This document shows, one piece after another, positions 34,686-46,959 of a DNA stretch of 64,000 bases. Numbering within the stretch: position 1 is the stretch's first letter; each line of letters opens with the position of its first letter. This DNA comes from Capra hircus (Eukaryota; Chordata; Mammalia; Artiodactyla; Bovidae), in contig NC_030817.1 in NCBI RefSeq assembly GCF_001704415.2, positions 50,143,550-50,207,549 on the forward strand, read 5' to 3'. Under the pieces are notes generated by a model. That model was not told the origin of the DNA. It did no database searches and was given only the letters and a program-made list of their open reading frames with translations. The position numbers and the translations under genes were made by a program.

Positions 34686-34881
34686 TGAAAGTGTTAGTCG
34701 CTCAGTCTTGTCAGGTTGACTCTTTGCAACCCATGGTTCCTCCATCCATGGGATTCTCCAGGCAAGAATACTGGAGTGGGTTGCCATGCCCTTTTCCAGG
34801 GGATCCCCCCGACCCTAGAATTGAACCTGGGTCTCCTGCATTCTAGGTGGATTCTTTATTGTCTAAGCCACCAGGGGAGTC
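34686..34881 (-). repeat. Bov-tA SINE with target-site duplication
   Basis: Antisense. Flanked by AAAAATGTGGTAAG (34672-34685) and AAAAATATGGTAAG (34882-34895), 13 of 14 identical. Confidence 0.94.
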
Positions 34882-35014
34882 AAAAATATGGTAAGAACCA
34901 AACAACTGAGAAACCATTCCGGAGACTGAGACCAGAGTAGAGCCTAACACACAGTGAGCTCTGTTATTAGTCATCGACTGCATGGCTCAGTGGGAACTAA
35001 ACAAAGAGCACTGG

Positions 35015-35165
35015 ACTGGGATTCCTGTACTTGAGTCTTTCAGTCCAGGTTTTTTGGCTTGTTTTTTTTTGTTTGCCAATTTGCTATGTGACCCTGAGTG
35101 AGTCACCTAACTTGTCTGGGCTTCATATTCCATCTGTGTGAATCGTGAGGAAATTGTGGAGAGAC
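35015..35165 (+). repeat. MIR SINE
   Basis: TTGCTATGTGACCCTGAGTG, AGTCACCTAACTTGTCTGGG and a TTCATATTCCATCTGTGTGA stretch fit the MIR core. Confidence 0.7.
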
Positions 35166-37439
35166 GGGGACTAGGCCCAGGCTGTAGAAGCAAAGCACTC
35201 AGCCCCTCTTCTTCCACTGTCACCCCACTTTCTGTGATCCCGCCTAACTGTGGGACTCCTTACTGTGCTTTCAAAGCAAATGTGGAAATCTTGGCACGTG
35301 TTGAAGACCCAGGGCATTGTTAGAGGCTTGCCAGCGTGTGCAGGGTGGTAAAGGCTGCTGTCCCTGTTCTGCCTGTTTTTGCTCTGTGCTTCCTGCACGC
35401 GCTCCCTAGGTTTCTCTTCATCCGCCCTGACTGGTCTAGTCTCCTGCTTGTCCTCAGCTGCTGAAAGGGCCACGTTTGTTTCAATTACAATAAGATCCTT
35501 GAGGTGGGGACAGGCTTGTCCCATTCTCAAAGGGTCCCCACAGACTCTCTGAACGGCGATCGTATCCTTCCATTTCCCCCGTGTTTATTTTTAGACAAAG
35601 ATGCAATCGAAGGGGCTCCTGGCCTTGAGGGGAGTCTGTCACTCATAACCAGAACATGTATATTCCTAGACCAAAGCCCAGACCATCTCTTTGCCCTCCA
35701 GGGAGGAAGATCATGAGACAAAAAAAGGACTTTTCAGAGGTGGAGTTGGAGTGCGTTTGAGGAATTTATTATTCGTATTTGATTTACTTTTCGAACTGGC
35801 TTCTCCTTCCCACGCGGGGCTCTTTCTGGCCCTAGCTGCCTCTGTCCAGGCTGCCTTAGTGTCGGGGTGTGGTCCAGCTGCCCCGCCCTCAGGCCTTTCC
35901 TCCCCCACCAGTTTCCCTGGAGGCCCTGCCCTCCCCTGGCCACCCAAGCCCAGCCTGGGGCTCGCACGCCTGGCCCAGCCAGCCTTTAAGTTCCAGCACT
36001 GGGCTCCCCCTGCTGCCACAAATTATTGTGAACACTGGGCAGAGGGTTCAGTAAGGGGCTGCTTGGGTTCACCCCACAGGGCAGCAAGCAGTGGCCAACA
36101 GTTAGTTGAAAAGAACCTGGGTTATCTGCAGGCCTGCACACTGCTGGGGACTGTGGAGGAAGCAGGGTAAGATGGGGGCCATGGCTGCCGGACTCCAAGC
36201 CAGGGCGTCGCCTGCACCCTGCCCACCTCCTGCCTGGAAGGCCCACCCCAAGCCACCTGACCCAGCTTTCAGCAAGACTCCAGGCTCCGCACCAGCCTGG
36301 CCACTGCAGAAGAGAGACCTGAGACCCCTGGGTGAGGAGGGCCAGTGAGACAGCATCAGGGTCCCATCCTAGCAGACCCCACCCTCCCGCCTCCCAGATA
36401 CTCCTTCCCTAGGGGCCAAGCAGTGCCAGCGATGACCCCTCATCCTGCCCCGCTTCAGAACTGAGTCAGCTTTTCCACCTTCCAGGGACCAGAGTCCTGT
36501 CCCCAGCCTGTGTGGCCTCAAGGCCACACGGGGCTACTCACAGCAGGACCAGGGCCCACTCACCCACGAAACCCCCAAGAGGCCCTCCGTACCTCAAGAG
36601 CCTGTGGGAATGTTTCCATGTCTTGTAAAATCAGAAGGCAAAAGCAAACTTTTAGGCTGAAGAAAACATCTTGGTATACAGTATTAACATTTTCATCTTT
36701 ATACCAACTCAGTCGTAAAATATAACTCCAAATACCATTTTGAGAGTGGAAACGGCCCATCCAGGTTCTGACGCCGGGGAAGGCCGGATTCCTCGGACGT
36801 GGCAGTGACAGGATTCTCTTTAAAGGGCCTCGTGTGGATTCTTGGCTTTTTATTTTCTCTCTTAATAAAAATGTGTGATGTTCACATTGTCGCAGAACAA
36901 ACAGAACCTTGGCTTGTGTTTCATGTCTTAGGAAATGGGTCTCATGTACTTTTGGCTGTTCCCTCATGTTCCTGGTAGTTATAATCCAGCCCCTTTGGAA
37001 TGGAGGGACAGTACCTCAGGATGCTGGTGAGGTACTGTCAAGACATAAAATGTCAAGGCATAAATAAAATCAAAAGGCCACTTAAAATATAACAATCCCC
37101 TCCCCCAACAATAATAAAACATGCATCCAGAAGTCAGCTTTAGTAGAGCTATTCCCCACAGTGTGAAGCCTTTAGGATAGGCACTTGTAACCCCCAGCAA
37201 TGGGTGCAGAGGGCAGGCAGGTCCCCCGACAGCCCCTCCCCTCGACTGATGGCCCTGGAATCCCGGCTTTGCCTTCCAGGCTGGCCCTCCTCCAGTTCCC
37301 ACGTCTGCCCTCGGGCGTCTGATGATTCCCAGTTCCACGCCCAAGTGGCCTTTCTTCTTCCTACGGGCCACCCCCTCCTACGTGTCCTCTCAGGGGTTCT
37401 GGAAACCTCTTCCGTATCTATTTCATTATCTCTCCCACT
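35166..37439. other. Intergenic, GC-rich unique
   Basis: Long overlapping open frames on both strands at 35.7-36.4 kb are typical of GC-rich DNA; none shows a domain. No splice-supported exon found. Confidence 0.45.
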
Positions 37440-37799
37440 GTGTTAGTTTGCCAGGGCTGCCAGAACAAAGCACACGGGCTGTGTGGCTAAACCACAGCAA
37501 TCCCTTCTTCTGCAGCTCTTGAAGCTCAGACACTGACAGCCTGGAACCGGCGGGCGGTGTCTTCTGAGGCGCTGCTCCCTGGCCTATAGGCGGCCAAGCT
37601 GCCCCTGTGTTCTCACCTGGTCTTCCATCTCTCCGTGTCCTCATCTCTCCTTAGAGGGAGCCCAGTCTTTGGATCAGGACTGGCCCTAATGACCTCATTT
37701 TAGCTTCATCGTGTCTTGAAAGGCCCAGTCTCCAGTCACATTCTGAGGGACTGGACCTCAACATGAGGATTTATGGGGCCACAGTTCAGCCCGCGACAC
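37440..37799 (-). mobile_element. Ancient ERVL-MaLR (MLT1-type) solitary LTR
   Basis: Starts TGTGTTAGTTTGCCAGGGCT, contains TAATGACCTCATTTTAGCTT and CAGTCACATTCTGAGGGACT, and ends near CACAGTTCAGCCCGCGACAC. This is the antisense order of a MaLR-type LTR. No internal retroviral coding sequence is attached. The subfamily is uncertain. Confidence 0.6.
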
Positions 37800-39463
37800 C
37801 CACCACCACCTCTCCTTCCACACACAGAAATGGTGGCCAGAGCTACGGAACATGCGTGTGTGAACGGTGACAGTCTGAGAAGTCACAAGAAAGACAGTTT
37901 TGAGGGCTGTGAGCCATGGTGATGGGAAGCATGGTTGCCAACAGGCCAAGTGCTGTTGAGGCCTGCCAGCATCAGGGCCGAGAGGGGACACTGTGCCTCA
38001 GCGTGCAGCAGGCTTTCCATGCGGGGGGAGGGTGTCCACTTGGCCAGCCCTGGAGAAGACTGCCTCTCGATGGCCGTACAATCATAATTAAAATGGGAAG
38101 GATTTAGTACTTCTTAGTCTAAATGTGTGGGTGTTCTTTATTCCAGGCCTATCATAAAGACCAGTAGCACCCTGTCCCCTAGGCCTTCCTAGTCCATGGT
38201 GCCTCGGCCCAGACATTATCTGTCTTTTTAACCAAAAGGTCTGATCCAGTCTGAATTTCTGGTCTAGTAACTCAACAGTGATATCTCCAAATTCATGAAC
38301 TGAGTTTATGAAGAACCTCCTAGAGGATTCTTTTTTCTAGGGGAACCTGGCATGAACCCAGTCTGCACCTATCCTGTACTTGGGTAGAACATTCCTGGAA
38401 AGATGCCAACTTCCAACAAGCTTCCCCCCATCAAGCCCCCCTCCCCCAGTCTCCTGACCCCACCCATCTGACTGGTGCATGCTCAAGGAGTCAAGTTCAT
38501 CCACAGAGGAACACTGTGGGGAAGATTAATCTTTTCCAAAGAAAGTAATTCCCTGTATTCCAAAGCCAAATGCAAATTAAAATGCTATTTTCTGAGATAA
38601 AATGCTGCTCAGTGTATTCCAGGCCTGGTGCTCCTCTTAATTATTACAGTTCCTGGTCTCTGTTCTGAGCCCATCAATTCTCCTGCTAGTAAAATAAGAA
38701 GGAGCTGGAGGATCACTTTTTAATTTTACCCACTCTGGCAGCAATCCTCTCTGGCCTCCCTTCACCAGACCACATTTTTCCTGGCGGTGGGAGACAAGGA
38801 GACGGGGGAGGGGACGTTGTTGCAGCTGTGTCATCGCCTTCAAAGCAAAGCCCTCTGCTTACGTCTCCAGATGCTGACCAGGCCTTGGAGGAACACTAAA
38901 TCCCATCCTGATTGCCACTCAGCCCAGAGTCCCTTGTGCAGAATAACAACATCCCCCAAACTACTCTGCACATGGAGTTTGAACCCAGAGGCAGCCACCC
39001 TCTAACTGTGCTCTGGGCCCCACAGAGACCCCCATGAAAATCTCAGGCTTAGTTCCTGAGCAGCTCCCACACTGTTCTTTTACTCCCTGCTTCTCCCATC
39101 TCTGCTCCCAGGCACCTTCATCCAAACACACTTCTTGCTTCCTTCCTCACACAAACGGTAAATGGTATGAGTCACAGGGGCTGCACAGATTCATCAGACA
39201 CACTTATGCTGGAAACCAGGTTAGGCTCATCTGGGGCTCCCCCCAATTAGTTCTGCCAGAGACCCTTCCATCTCTGGAGGTCCCTCTGTCCAGGGATCTC
39301 ACCATCGTGCCTACTGGTAAGTTGACCTCAGCCTGGGTTCTTTGTGGTCTCCACAGCAGGAGTGAGACAGGGATCACTTCTTGAGTGCCCCAAGTGCCCC
39401 CACCACCAGTGCCCTCCATTATATTAGCATGCAAATGCTTTTGATTTCCATGACTCTTGAAAT
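37800..39463. other. Intergenic, unique
   Basis: No gene found. An octamer ATGCAAAT (38570-38577) and a palindrome AGATTAATCT (38523-38532) occur together in an otherwise repeat-free stretch. Confidence 0.45.
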
Positions 39464-39500
39464 CTTTTTTTTTTTTTACTTTTTATGTTATATTGGAGTG
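39464..39500 (-). mobile_element. L1M fragment, left part (interrupted)
   Basis: T-rich start and TTATATTGGAGTG, continued after the SINE at 39705. Confidence 0.5.
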
Positions 39501-39704
39501 CATGCTCAGTTGCTTCAGTCATGTCCGACTCTGATCCTGTGAACTATAGCCCTCCAAGCTCCTCAGTCCGTGGGAGTCTCCAGGCCAGAATACTGGAGTG
39601 GTTGCCATTTCCTCCTCCCAGGGAATCTTCCTGACCCAGGGATCAAACCTGGTCTCCTGCGCTGCAGGCGGATTCTTTACTGCTGAGCCACAGGGGAGCC
39701 CATG
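39501..39704 (-). repeat. Bov-tA SINE nested in L1M
   Basis: Antisense full-length Bov-tA; TTGGAGTG is repeated at 39493-39500 and 39705-39712. Confidence 0.93.
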
Positions 39705-39780
39705 TTGGAGTGTAGCTGATTAACAATGTTGTGATGGTTTCAGGTGCACAGCAAAGGGACTCAGGCGTACATATCAAATG
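39705..39780 (-). mobile_element. L1M fragment, right part
   Basis: GTAGCTGATTAACAATGTTG and GTGCACAGCAAAGGGACTCA are the antisense L1MA-type 3' end. Confidence 0.65.
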
Positions 39781-40190
39781 AGCCATGAAATCTCGAAGTA
39801 GGAAAAAGCTCTGAAGTTGCCAGTCCAACTCTGACCCAGGGTTTGTGGAGCACAGACAATGGACAAGGGAAAGTCATGCCCTCCTCGAGAAAGTGGCTTC
39901 GATGTCCTGAGAGCTGGAGCAAGGGATAGAGCAGGACAAGAGACACCTAGTCCCAGCCAAGCCCCGGGTCCTGCATGTGTCTGAAGGCCCTGGCTTATGA
40001 GGGCTGGGGTCCTGCGGAAGATGCGGGGAGCCAAGGCAAGCCTGCCTTGAGACTTAACCTCTGGGGCCAGTGCTGTTTCACCAGAGGCAGCAAAAGAACG
40101 GGATCTGAGCCGGGAGTGTAAGGGGGATGCCATTAACCCAGCTAGAAAGCAAGCCCCAGAGGACAAGCAGACTTGGTGAGTTTGCTGCCT

Positions 40191-40192
<2 letters not shown>

Positions 40193-40230
<38 letters not shown>
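40193..40230. repeat. (GT)n microsatellite, about 18 units
   Basis: Uninterrupted GT run. Confidence 0.97.
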
Positions 40231-40231
<1 letters not shown>

Positions 40232-40365
40232 CATGGAGGGTGTGTGGCAGAAGGTTTTGCTCACACTTCATTGTATCCTGTGGCTGCCCTCCTCAAAATG
40301 ACTGTTTCTTAGGAACTACGCCCGGAACTTTTCTCGGACCTGCACTAGATCTCACCAGTCTATGT

Positions 40366-40525
40366 CTTGGCTACAAAGTGTGGTCCATGAACCACAGCAT
40401 CGGCAGCACCTGGGAGCTTGTTAGAAATACAGACTCCTGGGCCTCGCCCCAGAGAGTGACTCAGAACCTGTATCTTCTGATCCTACGACACCTGTATCCG
40501 TTCAGGTCCAGAAACACTGCTCAGA
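40366..40525. mobile_element. MER5A-like hAT-Charlie element
   Basis: AAAGTGTGGTCCATGAACCA, GCACCTGGGAGCTTGTTAGA and GGGCCTCGCCCCAGAGAGTG match MER5A. The stretch 39781-40192 is unique. Confidence 0.75.
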
Positions 40526-40601
40526 TCTGGCTACATAATTCATGAGGCCCAACACAAAACGAAAATAGGGGACTCATTAAAAAACTAACCATTTCAAGAG
40601 A

Positions 40602-40617
40602 GCAGCAGCAGCAGCAG
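40602..40617. repeat. (CAG)n, about 5 units
   Basis: Short perfect CAG/GCA run. Confidence 0.9.
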
Positions 40618-40624
40618 AATTCTG

Positions 40625-40940
40625 TTTTTATTGTGGTAACATCTCTATAACATAACGGTTGCCATGTGAGCCCTTTCAGAGGGTACAATTTGGTGGTATT
40701 AAGTATATCCACACTGTCGTGAAACCACCACCACGATCCATCTTCAGAACTTTTCCATCTTCCCAAATGGAAACTATTTCCCTTAAACAATAGCTCCTCA
40801 TTACCGGTCCTCCCGGCCCCTGGCAGCCACCATTCTATTTTCTGTCAAAGAATTTGACTCTTCTGCATGCCTCGGATAAGTGGCGTCATGCAGTACTTGT
40901 CCTTCTTCCACTGAACTTAATGTGCCAAGGCCTGTCAGTG
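40625..40940 (-). mobile_element. Ancient L1M 3'UTR fragment
   Basis: ACACTGTCGTGAAACCACCA, ATCTTCAGAACTTTTCCATC and CCTCGGATAAGTGGCGTCAT match the antisense L1M 3' region. Confidence 0.65.
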
Positions 40941-43214
40941 TGACAGCTGAGTATTAACCAAGCATGGGGGCCTTATGGGCACTGGGCCCCCTGTGGCTGC
41001 ACAGGTCACAGGCCCTGACACTCCTCTCCAGGAAAAGGCTATTTTTCCAGAACACACCAAGAAAACTTCTCAATCTTTTCTCAAATCAGAGGCTTTCTGA
41101 TTTTCTTTTAAAGCATTTTTTCAAAGCCACGGAGAAGCCTAAGTACACTTCCTAATGAGAACAATAGGACAATGGGAAAGTCGTTTTCCAGGTGTGAAAA
41201 TGTCGGCATGACCTGGACATTTCCAGTAGCAACCATGGAGAGAGGAAGAAAAGGGTTATTTCTAAATCACAAGCCCAGAAAATATATCCCCAGTGGCTTC
41301 CAAAAAGGAGCAAAAATACATATAGTTCCTGAAACCCCAGAAGAAAATCAGGTCCAAAACCCCAGAGAGGTGGTGTCAGGGAGGCAGTCAACATGTTTGG
41401 TCTCCATCATCCTCCTGGGAGACACTACAATTTATCCTTGACAAGGAGCTGGGCACAATATATGTGTGTGCAAGTGGTAACTCATCACACAGTGTGGCTC
41501 TCCAAATTGATGGCCACGGGCACATAGCCTAGTGTTGGGATTGCATTTCATCCACAAAACTGACCCAACCCCTTACCTAAATCAGCATCGCTTGTTATAT
41601 TACATCATTTTCAAAATCAGCAGTGTATTAATAGTTTAAATAATTGGTCTAGCATTTTACCAACTACTTACTACCCTACTTGAGTGGAGGAAGTCTCAGC
41701 AACTTAGTAAAATGAAATCTGAATTCCATCATTTAAACTAAACAGCTTTATTGCTCCAAGAGCATGCAGAAGCTTAGGCAAGTTAAATCTCAGGAGGGAA
41801 GACTCCTTTGGGATCATTAATGAGGACTGGAGAATGGTTTATCGCTAGCTTATCAGTTAGTGCATGGAAATGGAAGATTTCTTCATTCTGGAAAAGCCTG
41901 CAGTGATATCTTGTTTACACCATCGTTCGCTCAGCCCACTCCACCCTCATCATTTCCACCAAAGTAAACGTCAGCCCCGATTCTGCAAAACATCACACAT
42001 TTCAAATTGCTGCATTTAAGTAAATTCTTGATATGTTATCCTGCCTTATTCCAGGCTCTTAACATGCTTTTTAAAGAAAACTGCTTGGATCTGTGGAAAT
42101 AGGTGGTTCTGATATGTTTCTTTTTGAAGATAAAAGTGGCAGAAATGTGAAGGCTGTGACTTCATGACCTGCCTGAGTTCCCAGACACCCCATCGCTCAT
42201 CTCCTCGTTTACTGGGCAAGAATGCCCTCTGCTCACAGTCCTGGGCTTGAGGGAGAGGCCAGGGTGGCGGGAGGCTGCCCGACACCTCCACCGCCCTGTG
42301 TGATCACAGCACAAGCTCAGCTTGGCCAAGACGGCTGCCTGCGCAGGCCTCGCGGCCTGGCACCCGACCACGTGTGCCTGCGCTGTCTGAGTCACTTGTT
42401 TTCCTCCTGCGTCCCGAGGCTGCGTGCCAACACGACCGGGGCCACAGGAGCGGGAACCCCACAGCTTCCTGGCGAGGCTATGGTTTTCACACTTCTATTT
42501 TAAAAGCCTTGGGAACAAGTCACCTGGGAGATCAGGGTGGTTGGGTGAATGTCTTTCCAAAGTTCTCCCTGTCCTGGCAGGGGTCCCAACACAACTGTGA
42601 AACCAAAATGCCAAGACAGGCTGGCTCTGCAGTCCTGTTCCTCATGATAAAAGCAGAAAGGCCAGAAGCTCCCAGACCCCCACGGTCTGTCTTACGTGGC
42701 CACAAAGAGGACACTCTGGCCCCAGGTCCCTAGGTGGTCGAGGCTGTCACCTGGCCACTGTCTGTGGGCTCACAATGCTTTCCCATGCAGGAGTCTACCA
42801 CCATGGGTCCCCAGGGAGCCAGCCCAGGAAGGAGGTGGGCTCTGGAGGGGAGCGGCTGGGCGGGTCAGGGGGGATTCTTGGGATGTCATCTGGGAGGGGG
42901 CAGGTGTGGGTGGAGGAAGGAATCAAGCTGCGGTGCATCTCAGCAGATCTTCGGGTGCTCTGAAGCTGGGTGATCCCTCAGAGCAGCACAGGGGCCGAGC
43001 GGGTCAGAACTTGATACCCCAGGCCAGTCCACTGTTAAAGTGGCCCCTGGAAGCAGGGGTGTTGTGGGGATGCCCTGTGAGGGGCTGACAACCCAGGCCT
43101 GTGTGTGGGCAGCATCCCAGGAGGCGTGAAGGGGAGTACGTCAGTGTCGCTTCCTGAAGTGGGCCCTGCCTGCCTCAGAGCACCCGTGAAAGCATTTCAT
43201 TTCTCTTCTTTCTT
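40941..43214. other. Intergenic, unique, with a CpG-dense patch
   Basis: No gene or young repeat recognised. 42200-42480 is relatively CpG-dense and contains CACGTG (42369-42374). Confidence 0.45.
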
Positions 43215-43345
43215 CTGCAATTTTTTTTAAATGGAGGCAAATTTCACATCCCACAAAAACATGCAATGAATCATTTTAAAATGTACAACCCAGTGGCACT
43301 TATTACACTCACACTGTTGTACAACTACCTCCTATATCAAGTTTC
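43215..43345 (-). mobile_element. L1M 3'UTR fragment, left part (split)
   Basis: ATGGAGGCAAATTTCACATC, AATGTACAACCCAGTGGCAC, CACTGTTGTACAACTACCTC. Continues at 43560 after a BovB insertion. Confidence 0.65.
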
Positions 43346-43351
43346 AATGTA

Positions 43352-43553
43352 CTTGTTGTTGTTCAGTCACTTAGTCATGTCCAGCTGTTTGTGACGCACG
43401 GACTGCAGCATGCCAGGCTTCCCTGTCCTTCACTGTCTCCCGGAGTTTGTTCAAATTCATGTCCATTGAGTTGGTGATGCCATCCAACCATCTCATCTTC
43501 TGTCCCCTTCTCCTCCTGCCCTCACTCTTTCCCAGCATCAGGGTCTTTTCCAA
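43352..43553 (-). mobile_element. BovB 3' fragment nested in L1M
   Basis: About 200 bp of the BovB 3' end. GTACTT occurs on both sides (about 43349 and 43555), a short possible target-site duplication. Confidence 0.88.
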
Positions 43554-43559
43554 AGTACT

Positions 43560-43870
43560 TTCATTACCACAAATGAAGCCCCTACCCATTCAGCAGTCCT
43601 ACCTTGCCCTCCTCCCCGACCCCCACCAGCCCTGGGCAAGCACCAGTCTGCTTCCTGTCTCTACAGATTTACCTATAAATGGAATCATATGTGAACTTTT
43701 GTGTCAGGCTTATACCACTTGGAATAAGATTTTCAAGATTTATCCATGTCCCAGCATGTGTCAGTACTTTAAATGCCTTTTAATGGCCAAATAATACTCC
43801 ATCGTATGGATACACCACGTTTCATTTATCCGTTCAGCCACTGATAGATGTTTGAATTGCAGCACCTCTT
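43560..43870 (-). mobile_element. L1M 3'UTR fragment, right part
   Basis: CCTATAAATGGAATCATATG, ATTTATCCATGTCCCAGCAT, AAATAATACTCCATCGTATG are the typical antisense L1M 3' end. Confidence 0.8.
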
Positions 43871-45259
43871 ACATAGCGAACTGAGGATCAGCGTGGAAGT
43901 TCTTGATTGTCAAAGATATGACTTCATTTCACTTGGAAGCAGGGAAAGCCCCCCAGGCTTGCTGTGTGGAAGGGACATAGTATGAATTTACATCCAAGGA
44001 GAGGTTTCTGCTCCATCGCCAGTGCAGTGCCTGCTGGCCTTGCTGGGCCTGACAGCACCACTTCATGCATGTCCCCCACTCTCCTGCCATGCCAGGGCGA
44101 TCTCAACCCAGTCTTACTGTGCTCAGGCCACTCTGAGCCAGTTCTGGGCATGCTGCTTCCTCTCACTCCCCTCTGCTCCAGGGAAGCAGCCCCAGCCTTT
44201 GGCTCAGGCCCCCTTTCCATCTCCCAAGGCTGACAGAAAGTCTTCTCCCTTCAAGTCTCAGAGCCACCTTCCTTGGCTTGAAGTCATTCTGGCAGACATG
44301 GGAGCTGAACTCACATCCTCTCAGGCTTAGGCCATTGGTGACTCTCCTCACGGCCCTTCTGCCCCCACCAGCCCCACCTGAGGGGAGAGAAGATGCTGCT
44401 CCCCGTGATTCTCCTGTGCCCAGGCCCAGGGAGGCTGCTGGCTGGGTAGCCACAGCCCTGGCTGCTCGTCTGACCCCTCTGGATCCTGTCTGTTCAGCTC
44501 GTGCCCACCCAGTTCTGTTCACCTCCTTGCCTGCCTCTCCATCACTGTTCCCTGTTTCCTGCCCCACCAAGCACTCATTGGTGACCAGCGCCTAGCACAG
44601 AGGTGCTCAAAAAATGTTCATGGACTGAAGAATCTCTTCCTTGGAGCCATCTGCGAAGCCCCAGACATCAGTTATCCAGATATCAGGAGGAGGAAGGGTC
44701 GCAATCTCAAGTTTGAAGTGGAGGCAAAGGTGGATGAGAGTGTTTCATTTTTCTTTTTCTTCAGGGCGGTGAGTAGTGAATTGTGCATGCCACGAGACTC
44801 TAATGCCGAAGCCCAAGGGCACCTGATTTGCGTTTAGCGGAACCCACCTGACCCGCACCTGTGTGCCTGGGCGTGGCCAGCAGCCCAGACCTGTTGGTGT
44901 CCTGCCAGAAGGAGGCCAAGGGAGCCGCTGGCTTTATCCCTAAGCTGGGGACGGTCGCCTTTCCCCTCCCTCTGCTCCCCAGAGCCCCCAGGGTGGGCAA
45001 ACCCAGTGCCCCAGGTAGACAATCTGGCTGTGGTGAGCCTCTCGGAGAGGGAAGCAGCCGGTGGCCCCTCGTGCTGTGATGGGGAAGCCCATGTCCCAGA
45101 CCACCTGTCATCAGGTCATTTTGCTTCACTGCGTTCCTGACATGAAGCTCTAAAGCAAAGAGCTTCCCTATGAGGAGAGAGTCCTGCGCATGGTGAGTAG
45201 AGCAGCCCGAATGGGACGCTGAGGTGAGTGGTATGGAGGTGAAGGCTCTGAGCCAAACA
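43871..45259. other. Intergenic, GC-rich, mostly unique
   Basis: A MIR/L2 tail-like AGCACAGAGGTGCTCAAAAA lies at about 44592. Open frames on both strands are GC-driven. No gene found. Confidence 0.45.
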
Positions 45260-45298
45260 GGAGAGACAGACAGACAGACAGACAGACAGAAAGAGACA
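45260..45298. repeat. (GACA)n microsatellite
   Basis: About seven GACA units with one interruption. On the minus strand this produces a Ser/Val/Cys/Leu-rich open frame that is an artefact. Confidence 0.95.
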
Positions 45299-46959
45299 GA
45301 AGCGTCCTGGGTTTCAGGAGGCAAGAGAGGTCCCCAGCCTTGGAGAAGCTCCATGGGCCTCTGGCTGGTGTAGACTCAGCCCTTGCATGCCCCAAGCCTT
45401 TCCTGTCTCCCTGCTGCGTGGTCCAGGGAGGGCCTGGGGATGGGGGGAGGCGCTGGTAGTCTCGAGTCGGATGCACCCACCTCAGCTACTTGCCTTAGAA
45501 GCCCCTGCAGCTATAAATGGGTCCAGGTCATTCCAGCAGAAAGCCCTGTGGACAGGAAGGACGAGGGGGACAGGCACAGGGGAATGAGAAAGAGAGGGAC
45601 CGCTCTCCAGAGAGCTGGAGGCTCCAGGTAGTCGTCACCGTGGCAGGGTCCCTCACTTGCCCTCCACTCCGCCTGGGCCAGTGCCCGCACATCTCTGCCC
45701 ACCGGACCAGGGCGCCCGGCCCTGTTCTCCTCTGCCAAGGAGTGTTAGAGGCCGAGTCTGACCAGAGGCGGCTCTCCTCTTTCTTTTCCCATCTTGTCCA
45801 GAGGAAAGGAGATGGTTTCTGACACGGGGGAAAGGAGCGGGGAGGAGGGATGAGAAGGGAAGGTCCCCCCAGCATAGTTAGGGGAAAAGGCCCGGGCGGC
45901 AGCCAAGGCCCAGCTGCCAAGGACAGCAGATGGCCTGGGCTCCCCCGCCTGCAGACCTCGGAGCAGCCCGCCCCAGTCCATGCTTCCCACGTTTCCTCAG
46001 ATGCCTGTGGGTCTGGCTTGCACTTGGACAGCTCTGATTATTGTTTCCTCTCAGAGGCTCCGCTCAGCCTTCACCTAAGCTGAAGGCTGACAATTAGGCC
46101 AATTTCTTGGTCTCTCAGGCTTATACAGACGAGAGGCCTCAAATCCTAGGCAGAGGGCTCCCTCTCTACTTCCTTCCTAGGGCTTCAGGGACATAAAATG
46201 GTTGCTATGGGGATTCCTGCATTTGTAGAGGAACAACTGTTTTCAGAAAAAAAGGATGATTCACAAGTTCTTTGAGGAGGAGCAGAGTTGGTCCCTGGGG
46301 AGGTCTGATGTAACAGGTTTAGAAGAGGAATGATGGCTGGCTTCAGTTTGTGTACTTTTCCTTTTTCCTCTTGGATCCTTGTGCAGGCTCGGGGCCCACC
46401 AGCCACTCCCTCAGAGAACCTCACTCTGCACACAGAGCTCTAGCTGGAGCCCCACACCTCATTTGCCTCTTCAAAACATCGAAGGGCAGGTGTTGAAAAA
46501 GAATGTTAGAAATACCCACCTAGGCTTACCAGGGAGTTACCGTCAGGGTCTCAGAAAGTGTCTTCATGGCCATTTCTGGGCTTGCTGGCTGGACAAAGTT
46601 ATTAGCTTGAGGGTGCCACAGGGCCTTTGAACTTTCATCCCCATCTAACTGGCCTAGCAGAGGACCTTTCCTGTACTGACTGTCTGAAAAGTCTGCCGTT
46701 AACAGCACCAAGTGTCCACAAGAGGGGAGGGAACGACCCAAGGCCCCACTGTGTGTAAGAGGCAGAGCTAGCCCCGGAAGTCAGGCTTTCTAAGCTGTGG
46801 CCAGCAGGGCAGGAACTGGGAGGAATGCTTTTATGAACACACACATTGTCTAATAATTGCCAAAGGAAAGGAGGTTGGTTGGTGGAAGCAATGTAAAGAA
46901 ATAATAAGGGGCTCAAATCAGACCTTCTTCAGTCTTTTCTTTTCCAGTCTTTTCCAGTA
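45299..46959. other. Intergenic, GC-rich unique
   Basis: Nothing gene-like beyond chance GC-rich frames. Confidence 0.45.

Noticed and set aside
35691..36356. Several overlapping open frames of 80-160 codons on both strands
   Set aside because: Expected in GC-rich DNA with few stop codons; no splice-site logic, domain or start context supports any of them.
37440..37799. An intact endogenous retrovirus
   Set aside because: Only a decayed solitary LTR-like sequence is visible; no internal coding region adjoins it.
44800..45354. 184-codon minus-strand frame
   Set aside because: Its N-terminal repeats (LSVCLSV) come from the (GACA)n microsatellite. The rest is GC-driven, with no domain.
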